7,525 bases of DNA, taken from the NCBI GenBank assembly GCA_035640715.1, contig DASQVO010000528.1, forward strand, positions 1 through 7,525, written 5' to 3'. Shown here in pieces: positions 1 through 5,046 of the stretch (its first letter is position 1; the number at the start of each line of letters is the position of its first letter). Made by a program: the position numbers and the translations under genes. The stretch is from DASQVO01 sp035640715 (lineage in GTDB: Bacteria; Actinomycetota; Actinomycetes; Streptosporangiales; Streptosporangiaceae). The notes under the pieces were generated by a model. The model was not told where the DNA came from. It made no database searches and saw only the letters and a program-made list of their open reading frames with translations.

Positions 1-248
1 ATAGACGACTGAGGCCGGATGCGCATGCCGCGGTGACGCCGTGCCGTCCTGAACACCCCGCCATCCGATGCCTGGTTCAGGCTGACGAGTACCGCGACGA
101 GATCAGTGTTCATCAGGCCGGGCAACGTCTGTGCCCTGCCCGGCAATGTCCGGACAAAGCCGGACAAGCGCCATGCCGCCCCGGCGATAACTCCTCGTGG
201 TCGCGAATGGGTACCTAGCATGCAACCATTCCGTTACAAGCACATATC
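1..248. other. Left-edge region with no convincing gene
   Basis: I see no reading frame here with both high third-position GC and a recognisable product. A short open frame at 33-218 (+) is rich in Cys, Arg and Pro and resembles no family I know. The stretch does hold a GC-rich hairpin (117-144), a 10-base palindrome (147-156) and a 10-base-period duplication of CCGGACAA (150-157 and 160-167). The part just before position 249 is less GC-rich and probably contains the promoter for the downstream small ORF and ferritin/VIT1 gene. A TAGCAT at 216-221 could be a -10 element, but I see no convincing -35 partner. Confidence 0.5.
117..144. terminator. GC-rich hairpin, possible terminator of an upstream gene
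   Basis: GCCGGGCA (117-124) pairs perfectly with TGCCCGGC (137-144), giving an 8-bp stem and a 12-nt loop. No T-run follows, so if it terminates transcription it is the T-less type common in high-GC actinobacteria. It could instead be a structured leader element. No gene that it would terminate lies inside the window. Confidence 0.3.
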
Positions 249-395
249 ATGACAGAGGACGCTGGCGACAGGGAAGCCGCCGGACTGACCTTGCCTGGGC
301 TGCTGGGCCTGGCCACGGCGAGCAGTGCTGTTCGGCTGCGTTTCTGCCGTGCCGGCTATCAGCAGGCCGTGGTCTACTGGATGACGGGATTGTGA
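249..395 (+). CDS. Possible 48-aa small protein translationally coupled to the ferritin/VIT1 gene
   Basis: An ATG at 249 opens a frame of 48 codons that begins MTEDAGDREAAGL and ends YWMTGL. Its TGA (393-395) overlaps the ATG of the next gene as TGATG, the classic arrangement for translational coupling. About three quarters of its codons end in G or C. By comparison, the in-frame upstream extension of the downstream gene over the same bases looks non-coding and rich in Cys and Arg. The protein has an acidic N-terminus, a Leu/Ala/Gly-rich middle and an aromatic C-terminus, and matches no family I recognise. I see no clear Shine-Dalgarno before 249, so the start is uncertain. It may be a real small protein, a leader peptide that sets translation of the iron protein, or chance. 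Confidence 0.35.
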   Translation: MTEDAGDREAAGLTLPGLLGLATASSAVRLRFCRAGYQQAVVYWMTGL

Positions 396-1522
396 TGAGC
401 CCACACGACAATAGCGACTCGGTCAAGCACTGGCGGGAACTCCTTTCCAGTGAGCGCGACGCGGCCGCGCTGTACGATCGCCTGGCCGACGCCGACACGG
501 GGGAACGGCAGCAGATCTTCCGCGATCTGGCCGCGATCGAGCGCAAGCACGCGGCGCACTGGGAAGGCAAGCTGCGCGAGGCGGGTGCCGCCATACCGGC
601 GCCCAGTGGCCCGAGCCTGCGTACCCGGATGCTCGGCATGGCCGCGAACAAGCTGTCCGTCAAAACCGTGCTGCCGCTGATCGAGCGGGCCGAACGAGCC
701 GACGCCGGCATGTACGACGCCGAGCCCGACGCGGCACCGGGGATGGCCGCAGACGAGCACGGCCACGCCCGCACAATCGCGCATCTCATGGACGGTGGCC
801 GCCCGGACCCTCAATCACAGATCCGGCGGCGCGAACCGTGGCACCGCGGGGACCGGTCCGGCGCGCTGCGGGCCGGAGTTTTCGGCGTGAGCGACGGACT
901 GGTGTCCAACACCGCGCTCGTCATGGGTTTCGCCGGTTCCGGGACCACGCGGACGGTGACCTTGCTGGCCGGGATCGCCGGCCTGCTGGCAGGCTCATTT
1001 TCAATGGCCGCCGGCGAGTACGTCTCCATGTCGAGCCAGCGGGAGATGTACCAGCGGGAGATCGCGCTGGAGGAAGCCGAGCTCAACGAGAACCCGGACG
1101 AGGAACACGCCGAACTGGTCCTCATCTACCGGGCCAAAGGCCTGTCCCGCCCGGAGGCGGAACACCTGGCCGACCGGATCATGTCGGATCGCGCCACTGC
1201 GCTGGACACTCTCTCCAGGGAAGAACTCGGCCTCGACCCCGATGAACTCGGCTCACCCTGGTTTGCGGCCATCTCCAGCCTGCTTGCGTTCGCGATCGGC
1301 GCGTTCGTCGTCGTGGTGCCGTACCTGGCCGGAAGCGGCATGGCTGCCCTGCTGACCGCGATCGGCCTCGCGATCGCCGCCATGTTCGCGGTCGGCGCGA
1401 GCATCGGCGTGCTGAACGGGCGTTCGGCAGTCCGCTCGGGGCTGCGCCAGGTCTTCGTCGGCGTGCTCGCCGCCGCCGTGACGTTCGGAGTCGGCCACCT
1501 CATCGGCACGTCAGTATCCTGA
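395..1522 (+). CDS. Ferritin-like/VIT1 (CCC1) membrane iron transporter, MbfA-type
   Basis: This 375-residue protein joins a rubrerythrin-like di-iron domain to a VIT1/CCC1 transporter. Such fusions (Er-VIT1; MbfA in alphaproteobacteria) export iron, or store and detoxify it, at the cytoplasmic membrane. The N-terminal domain (about 10-135) carries likely iron ligands E20, the ExxH pair E49/H52, E97 and the ExxH pair E121/H124. The VIT1 part begins at about 158 with the signature FGVSDGLVSN (163-172). Membrane segments lie near 160-181, 187-212, 289-312, 315-340 and 350-371. Between the second and third is an acidic, Glu-rich cytosolic segment (217-265), the expected metal-binding region. I chose ATG 395 because the protein then starts at the ferritin domain, GGGA lies 5 bases upstream, and coding bias begins there. 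The frame stays open back to 197, and GTG 392 is a close alternative. Manganese as substrate cannot be excluded. Confidence 0.92.
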   Translation: MSPHDNSDSVKHWRELLSSERDAAALYDRLADADTGERQQIFRDLAAIERKHAAHWEGKLREAGAAIPAPSGPSLRTRMLGMAANKLSVKTVLPLIERAERADAGMYDAEPDAAPGMAADEHGHARTIAHLMDGGRPDPQSQIRRREPWHRGDRSGALRAGVFGVSDGLVSNTALVMGFAGSGTTRTVTLLAGIAGLLAGSFSMAAGEYVSMSSQREMYQREIALEEAELNENPDEEHAELVLIYRAKGLSRPEAEHLADRIMSDRATALDTLSREELGLDPDELGSPWFAAISSLLAFAIGAFVVVVPYLAGSGMAALLTAIGLAIAAMFAVGASIGVLNGRSAVRSGLRQVFVGVLAAAVTFGVGHLIGTSVS

Positions 1523-1525
1523 CGC

Positions 1526-1603
1526 GCTGGCCCGCCGCGGCGCGCCGCCTGCCCGCGTCCCGGCGGGCTGGCCCGCCGCGGCGCGCTCGCCAGCGTCCCG
1601 GCG
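1526..1603. repeat. Two-copy imperfect GC-rich tandem repeat
   Basis: A 20-base sequence starting GCTGGCCCGCCGCGG occurs identically at 1526-1545 and 1567-1586, 41 bases apart. CGTCCCGGCG follows each copy (1556-1565 and 1594-1603), but at 38 bases apart, so the second unit has lost three bases. It begins four bases after the stop codon of the ferritin/VIT1 gene. It could be a duplicated terminator region or replication slippage in GC-rich DNA. Confidence 0.7.
1561..1578 (+). terminator. Hairpin downstream of the ferritin/VIT1 gene, possible terminator
   Basis: CGGCGGG (1561-1567) pairs with CCCGCCG (1572-1578) around a CTGG loop, a compact all-GC 7-bp stem about 40 bases after the stop codon. 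No T-tract follows. It lies across the join of the two tandem-repeat units, so other pairings are possible. It is placed to end the iron-gene transcript before the operator of the next gene. Confidence 0.45.
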
Positions 1604-1620
1604 TACCCGTCGGTCCGGCT

Positions 1621-1657
1621 AGTGTTACCCTGCGTAACACTTGCCATCCCGGGTAAC
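1621..1657. promoter_or_regulatory. Inverted-repeat operator before the Asp-box protein gene
   Basis: AGTGTTAC (1621-1628) and GTAACACT (1634-1641) form a perfect 8-base inverted repeat around a 5-base spacer, 21 bases in all. A third element, GGGTAAC (1651-1657), is the exact reverse complement of GTTACCC (1624-1630), so a second overlapping dyad with a wider spacer is possible. Symmetry, arm length and position 43 bases before the start codon fit a dimeric repressor; the TGTTAC/GTAACA type of half-site is common among TetR-family operators. TAGTGT (1620-1625) overlaps the left arm and could be a -10 element, so a bound protein would block the promoter. No TetR-like gene is present in the window, so the binding protein is unknown. 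Confidence 0.6.
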
Positions 1658-1683
1658 AGGCGGCAACGAGACGGGGCGTGATC

Positions 1684-3069
1684 ATGAGCAAGCGCAGGAC
1701 GCGGCGTGCCATGCAGGCCTTGGGCTGCCTGTCGGCAATGTGCGTCGCACTCGGGCTGGCAGGCTTTTCAGCGCTCCCCGGTGCGCGGAGTTCAGCCTGG
1801 GTGCAGGCCACAGCCGGGAAACAGGGCCTGCCAGGATCGCACGTGGGCCTGGTGACAGAGATCAGCAGAGAGTGCTCGGGCGGGAACTCCGAGGTCGAGG
1901 CGGCTACGGGGACACCCGGTTACGTGTACGACGTGTGGATCGGCTGCGGCGGCATCGGCTTCGCCCGGTCCACCGACCACGGCAAGCACTTCGGGGCACC
2001 CATGATGATGCCCCGCTCGGCCGGTTCCAGCTGGGATCCGTCCATAACGGTAGCGCCGGACGGAACTGTCTACGCCGCTTATATGCACAAGGCCAATGAC
2101 CACTCGTACCCCATCGTGGCCGCGTCCTTTGACCATGGCGCGACGTTCCCGCAGGTTTCCTCACTTGTTCCCCCCGTCAAGGGGAACTGGGGTGACCGCG
2201 ATTTCATCGCGGCCGGAAGGAACGGCGATGTCTACCTCACCTGGGACTACGGTCCCTCCGCGGCCAAGGTAAAGTTCCTGTGCAGCTCCGGGGGCAGCTG
2301 CGCATTCTCGGCCGGGGACCTGAACGCCGTCATCCAGAAGTCCATCGACGGCGGAAAGACCTGGGGACCTATCACTCCTGTCGGCCCCGGCTTCCCGAGG
2401 AACGGCGGCTACAGCGCCCCGCTCGTGGTCCAGCCGGATGGCCGCGTTGACGTGCTCTACTGGGGCCACTACGTCAGTCCCCGCACCTATGCGCTCCACC
2501 CTGGGTATGAATACTTCACCTCTTCGCGCAATGGCACCACCTGGCCGCGCCATCCACTCCAGCTGTGGCCTGGCAATGGCTCGATCGCCTTGCCGGTGTG
2601 GTGGATTGACGGTGACCTGGCCAGGGATTCCGCCAGTAATCTCTACGCCACATGGGATACGCATACATCCCGGGAAGACATCGGCTGGCTATCCTTTTCC
2701 ACTGATGGCGGCAAGACGTGGTCGCATCCGGTCCGGGTCACGCCGGACAAGGACAGCGCACCGCACATCGTCCAGGTCGCCGGCGGTCGCGCCGGAATCG
2801 CCTACGTCGCGTGGCAGACCAATGCTTCCCCGCGGGGATATGCGACCTATGTGCGGCCGTTCTCCATCAGGAAAGGCTGGCTGGGACCGGCCATCAAGGT
2901 CTCCAGCCAATACGGCAACAGCAAGATCTGGCCGGGCGACACGCTCGGAATCGCGGTCCTTCCCGGCGGCCCCGGAGTCCGGCTCGCCATGAGCTGGGGC
3001 AGCGCCATCGGCACGAGCAAAAATTCCGGAATCTATGCGGCCGTGGTGAACCTCCCGGCCACGTCGTAG
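1684..3069 (+). CDS. Secreted Asp-box (BNR repeat) beta-propeller protein, sialidase-like fold
   Basis: This 461-residue protein begins with a signal peptide: a basic head (KRRTRR), a hydrophobic core at about 12-31 and a probable cleavage near 36-45. The mature part carries Asp-box motifs (SxDxGxxF/W) at 96-103, 148-155, 220-227 and 339-346, plus a degenerate one near 280-287 where Asp is replaced. Asp boxes mark the blades of six-bladed propellers such as sialidases. The FRIP motif of true GH33 sialidases is absent near the N-terminus, so I call the fold and not the enzyme. Four Cys (64, 88, 200, 206) could form disulfides outside the cell. ATG 1684 is preferred because GGGG lies 7 bases upstream; GTG 1678 is an in-frame alternative adding two residues. 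Expression is probably controlled by the inverted repeat at 1621-1641. Confidence 0.85.
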   Translation: MSKRRTRRAMQALGCLSAMCVALGLAGFSALPGARSSAWVQATAGKQGLPGSHVGLVTEISRECSGGNSEVEAATGTPGYVYDVWIGCGGIGFARSTDHGKHFGAPMMMPRSAGSSWDPSITVAPDGTVYAAYMHKANDHSYPIVAASFDHGATFPQVSSLVPPVKGNWGDRDFIAAGRNGDVYLTWDYGPSAAKVKFLCSSGGSCAFSAGDLNAVIQKSIDGGKTWGPITPVGPGFPRNGGYSAPLVVQPDGRVDVLYWGHYVSPRTYALHPGYEYFTSSRNGTTWPRHPLQLWPGNGSIALPVWWIDGDLARDSASNLYATWDTHTSREDIGWLSFSTDGGKTWSHPVRVTPDKDSAPHIVQVAGGRAGIAYVAWQTNASPRGYATYVRPFSIRKGWLGPAIKVSSQYGNSKIWPGDTLGIAVLPGGPGVRLAMSWGSAIGTSKNSGIYAAVVNLPATS

Positions 3070-3075
3070 CGGAAC

Positions 3076-3107
3076 GGCCCCAGGGTCGCAGCATCAATCC
3101 CGGGGCC
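3076..3107. terminator. Hairpin between convergent genes, likely bidirectional terminator
   Basis: GGCCCC (3076-3081) pairs with GGGGCC (3102-3107). Inside it GGG (3083-3085) pairs with CCC (3099-3101), leaving a single bulged A and a 13-nt loop, nine base pairs in all. It starts seven bases after the stop of the Asp-box gene and ends 20 bases from the stop of the leftward VOC-like ORF, so it can serve both. There is no long T-run. Confidence 0.6.
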
Positions 3108-3126
3108 CGGCCTGGATCTCAAACGC

Positions 3127-3456
3127 TCAAGAAGGAGCAAGGAAGATGCAAAAGGGGTGCCCGTCCGGGTCGGCATAGACGCGTAGCGGCTCCTCCTCAT
3201 CGCGGGACCGGTCCTCGAGCAGCCGGGCGCCGAGTTCCATGGCGCGTTCGTGCTGGCTCTCAAGCTCTTCCATGCTCGGGACCGTCAGGTCCAGGTGGAG
3301 TTGCTGGGGGACCTCGTTATCCGGCCAGGTCGATTCCCGGAGAGAGTCCACCTGCTCACGACGTCTTCGATTCGGGCGCGCAGGCCAGACGGGAGAGGGA
3401 AGCGCACCAGCGTCAAAGTGCGAGTCATAGAGCCATGCGACGAGCCGGTCAGCCAC
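3127..3456 (-). CDS. Chimeric ORF: HipA-like N-terminus joined to the C-terminal half of a VOC (glyoxalase-like) protein, probably degenerate
   Basis: The 109-residue frame starts at GTG 3456, with AGGGAG four bases upstream, and overlaps the end of the XRE gene by 8 bases. Residues 42-109 look like the C-terminal half of an actinobacterial VOC protein: STWPD, then PQQLHLDL, a helix with ALG-like MELGARLLEDR, and RVYADPDGHPFCIF. The first half of a VOC fold is missing: residues 15-41 are Arg/Pro-rich and lack its usual FY/FW and LLG features. Residues 1-14 (ADRLVAWLYDSHF) instead resemble the start of HipA kinases. A +1 reading from codon 15 continues with TLVRFPL and IEDVVSRWTLS, also HipA-like. 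I infer a frameshifted hipA remnant fused by deletion to a VOC remnant near 3335. Function is doubtful; automated annotation would probably call it a VOC family protein. Confidence 0.6.
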   Translation of the reverse strand: MADRLVAWLYDSHFDAGALPSPVWPARPNRRRREQVDSLRESTWPDNEVPQQLHLDLTVPSMEELESQHERAMELGARLLEDRSRDEEEPLRVYADPDGHPFCIFLAPS

Positions 3457-3691
3457 GGGGCTCCCTTGGCCTGACGATGACCTCGCAGCCGATGAAGCGC
3501 AGCAGCCGTAGCGCGTGAGTCAGCGAACTGCCGAACTTGCCCCCTTCCAGCGACGACAGGTACGGCTGCCCGATCCCCATTGCCTCGGCGGCATCCACCT
3601 GCGTCACCCCGGCCGCGGTTCGGAAGTGCTTCAGTGCCGCGCCCAGGTCCCGCGCCGTGGTCACCAGGTACTCGTCACGCCGTATCACCAT
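3449..3691 (-). CDS. XRE-family helix-turn-helix protein, HipB-like antitoxin/regulator
   Basis: This 80-residue DNA-binding protein has a single Cro/CI-type helix-turn-helix domain at about 13-68. The segment TQVDAAEAMGIGQPYLSSLE (30-49) covers the two core helices, and the SSLEGG motif is typical of the family. The C-terminal strand-forming segment GCEVIVRPRE matches the layout of HipB-like antitoxins, which bind an operator and their HipA kinase partner. The downstream ORF overlaps it by 8 bases, the usual hipB-hipA arrangement, but encodes only a HipA-like beginning, so this looks like an orphan antitoxin or a stand-alone regulator. ATG 3691 has no Shine-Dalgarno but lies six bases after a TATTAT -10 box, suggesting a leaderless transcript. 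Confidence 0.85.
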   Translation of the reverse strand: MVIRRDEYLVTTARDLGAALKHFRTAAGVTQVDAAEAMGIGQPYLSSLEGGKFGSSLTHALRLLRFIGCEVIVRPREPRG

Positions 3692-3697
3692 AGACCA

Positions 3698-3730
3698 ATA
3701 ATACCGTGCTTTCGATTAACAGCGATATCG
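3698..3730 (-). promoter_or_regulatory. Candidate leaderless promoter and palindrome of the XRE gene
   Basis: Read on the minus strand, TATTAT (3703-3698) is a good -10 hexamer and ends exactly six bases before the ATG at 3691, placing the transcript start at or next to the start codon. Further upstream, CGATATCG (3723-3730) is a perfect 8-base palindrome close to where the -35 would lie, so it could be an autoregulatory site. No good -35 match is seen. The surrounding stretch 3697-3745 is the most AT-rich in the window. Confidence 0.4.
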
Positions 3731-3731
3731 T

Positions 3732-3926
3732 TCATTTTAAATATCCCTGCCCAGTCCACGATTGGCAGCCTGTGTGGAAGATCAATAGGGCGCCGGCCAT
3801 CAGCGTGACAGATGCCGTAATGACTCCCGACGTGACCCATCCGATCACTGGCACCCAGCTGAGTGCTTCAGCGCGCCTGAGCAGGCTGTGCCCGGTCCTC
3901 GGAGTTAGCGGTATCCGGGTGCGCAT
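3732..3926 (-). CDS. Possible 64-aa small membrane protein downstream of nadA
   Basis: The frame starts at ATG 3926, 16 bases after the nadA stop, on the same strand. It encodes a basic N-terminus (about residues 1-18), then one hydrophobic stretch around 24-50 (SWVPVIGWVTSG, then ASVTLMAGALLIF), which would make a single membrane helix or a tight hairpin. About 69% of its codons end in G or C although the local DNA is less GC-rich, weak support for coding. There is no visible Shine-Dalgarno and I recognise no family. It could be a real operon partner of nadA or an accidental frame; the rest of 3692-3942 holds only the XRE promoter. Confidence 0.27.
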   Translation of the reverse strand: MRTRIPLTPRTGHSLLRRAEALSWVPVIGWVTSGVITASVTLMAGALLIFHTGCQSWTGQGYLK

Positions 3927-3942
3927 GCTGGAACGAGGATGG

Positions 3943-4938
3943 TCACTCGGCCGATGGTGACGGGGTGCCGGCCGCGATCATCGCCTCGACCGCGCGGCGG
4001 GCCCGGCTGGCCACCCCGGGATCCACGTGGACTTCGGTCACGCCATCGCGCAGGCAGCGGAGCAAAGCCGCCGGGGTCGTCATCTTCATGTACCGGCAGA
4101 CGGCGCCGGGATTGACCGGCTCCCAGCTCACGGCCGGGTTGGCCTGGCGGAGCTGATGCAGCATGCCGGTTTCGGTGGCGACGAGGACGGCGCGCGCGGT
4201 GGTGGTGCGGGCGGCCTCGAGCATGCCGCCCGTCGACAGGATCCGTGTCCGGCCGGACGGCAGGTCGCCGGCACCTGCCTGCCACAGCGCAGCTGTGGAG
4301 CAGCCGCACTCGGGATGAATGAACAGCTCCGCGTCGGGTTCGGCTTCCGCGCGGCTGCGCAGCTCAGCCGGGCTGATGCCAGCGTGCACGTGGCATTCGC
4401 CGAGCCAGACGTGGATGTTCTCACGGCCGGTGGCACGGCGCACGTGCGCTCCGAGGAACTGGTCGGGCAGGAAGAGGATCTCCTGGTCCGCTGGGAGGGA
4501 CGTCACGATCTCCACCGCGTTGGCCGACGTGCAGCACACATCGGACTCGGCCTTCACGTCGGCGCTGGTGTTGACGTAGGCCACCACGACGGCGCCCGGA
4601 TGCTCGGCCTTCCACTCCCGCACCTGCTCGGCGGTGATGCTGTCGGCGAGCGAGCAGCCGGCCCGCGAATCCGGTATCAGCACAGTCCGGTCCGGGGCGA
4701 GGATCTTCGCCGTCTCGGCCATGAAGTACACCCCAGCGAACACGATGGTGCTCGCCGTGCTCGCCGCGGCCAGCCGGGACAGGGCCAGCGAGTCGCCGAC
4801 GTGATCGGCGACGTCCTGGATCTCCGGGATCTGGTAGTTGTGGGCGAGGATCACGGCGTCGCGTTCAGCAGCGAGACGGCGCACCTCCCCTGCCCAGTCC
4901 GCACCGGTCAGACTGTCGCTGGCTGCGATCATCGCCAT
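3943..4938 (-). CDS. nadA: Quinolinate synthase A
   Basis: NadA is a cytoplasmic [4Fe-4S] enzyme that condenses iminoaspartate with dihydroxyacetone phosphate to quinolinate, the second step of de novo NAD synthesis from aspartate. The 331-residue protein has AHNYQ near the start (H33, Y35) and the three Cys that hold the cluster: C95 (AGCSLAD), C211 (HPECGCS) and C281 (VCRYMKM). The usual STGGML and TETGML motifs lie between the last two. I chose ATG 4938 because AGGAG lies six bases upstream. ATG 4992 would add 18 unconserved residues, and ATG 4932 lies too close to that site. nadB and nadC, often next to nadA, are not downstream here. The divergent nrtR gene and shared promoter suggest repression by NrtR. 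Confidence 0.95.
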   Translation of the reverse strand: MAMIAASDSLTGADWAGEVRRLAAERDAVILAHNYQIPEIQDVADHVGDSLALSRLAAASTASTIVFAGVYFMAETAKILAPDRTVLIPDSRAGCSLADSITAEQVREWKAEHPGAVVVAYVNTSADVKAESDVCCTSANAVEIVTSLPADQEILFLPDQFLGAHVRRATGRENIHVWLGECHVHAGISPAELRSRAEAEPDAELFIHPECGCSTAALWQAGAGDLPSGRTRILSTGGMLEAARTTTARAVLVATETGMLHQLRQANPAVSWEPVNPGAVCRYMKMTTPAALLRCLRDGVTEVHVDPGVASRARRAVEAMIAAGTPSPSAE

Positions 4939-4944
4939 CGGATG

Positions 4945-4949
4945 CTCCT
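4945..4949 (-). promoter_or_regulatory. nadA ribosome binding site
   Basis: On the minus strand, AGGAG lies six bases before ATG 4938. It is the best Shine-Dalgarno match near any candidate nadA start and decides the start over ATG 4992. Confidence 0.7.
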
Positions 4950-5000
4950 GCTCCCCCGGACGGTTCGGCCCGCTTCTGGCTCCGTTTGCCATCCAGTTTT

Positions 5001-5040
5001 CGACTCATAGTCTAAAACCTGATGTACGACAGGATAGCAT
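5001..5040. promoter_or_regulatory. Shared nadA/nrtR promoter with candidate NrtR operator
   Basis: The 108 bases between the two divergent starts are less GC-rich than the genes. CCTG (5018-5021) and CAGG (5030-5033) frame an imperfect dyad, CCTG-at-GTAC-ga-CAGG, with six of eight positions symmetric. A shorter perfect dyad, GACT-cat-AGTC, lies at 5002-5012. For nrtR, TAGCAT (5035-5040) is a -10 candidate ending six bases before GTG 5047, so the main dyad would sit in the spacer just upstream of it. For nadA, TAGACT on the minus strand (5014-5009) is a -10 candidate. NrtR proteins commonly bind palindromes between themselves and NAD genes; that this dyad is the site is inference. Confidence 0.5.
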
Positions 5041-5046
5041 GCTGGC

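Noticed and set aside
197..394. Upstream extension of the ferritin/VIT1 protein to a start at 197
   Set aside because: The extra 66 residues are rich in Cys, Arg and Gly, match nothing, and lack the third-position GC bias; the ferritin domain begins right after ATG 395.
1526..1603. CRISPR-like repeat
   Set aside because: Only two copies, unequal spacing of sub-elements, and no third repeat or cas gene.
2718..3518. Plus-strand 266-aa frame running from the Asp-box gene into the VOC/XRE region
   Set aside because: It overlaps the end of the Asp-box gene out of frame and then crosses two minus-strand genes antisense; the composition is Arg/Pro/Gly-rich noise.
3742..3760. E. coli-type HipB operator (TATCC-n8-GGATA) upstream of the XRE gene
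   Set aside because: TATCC is present at 3742-3746 but the matching GGATA is not found at the right distance.
4939..4992. nadA start at ATG 4992
   Set aside because: It adds 18 unconserved Gly/Pro/Arg-rich residues and ignores the AGGAG located six bases before ATG 4938; kept only as an alternative.
4027..5010. Long plus-strand open frame opposite nadA (327 aa)
   Set aside because: It is antisense to a clear NadA with all three cluster cysteines; its translation is low-complexity Gly/Arg/His/Val-rich with no domain, as expected of a shadow in high-GC DNA.
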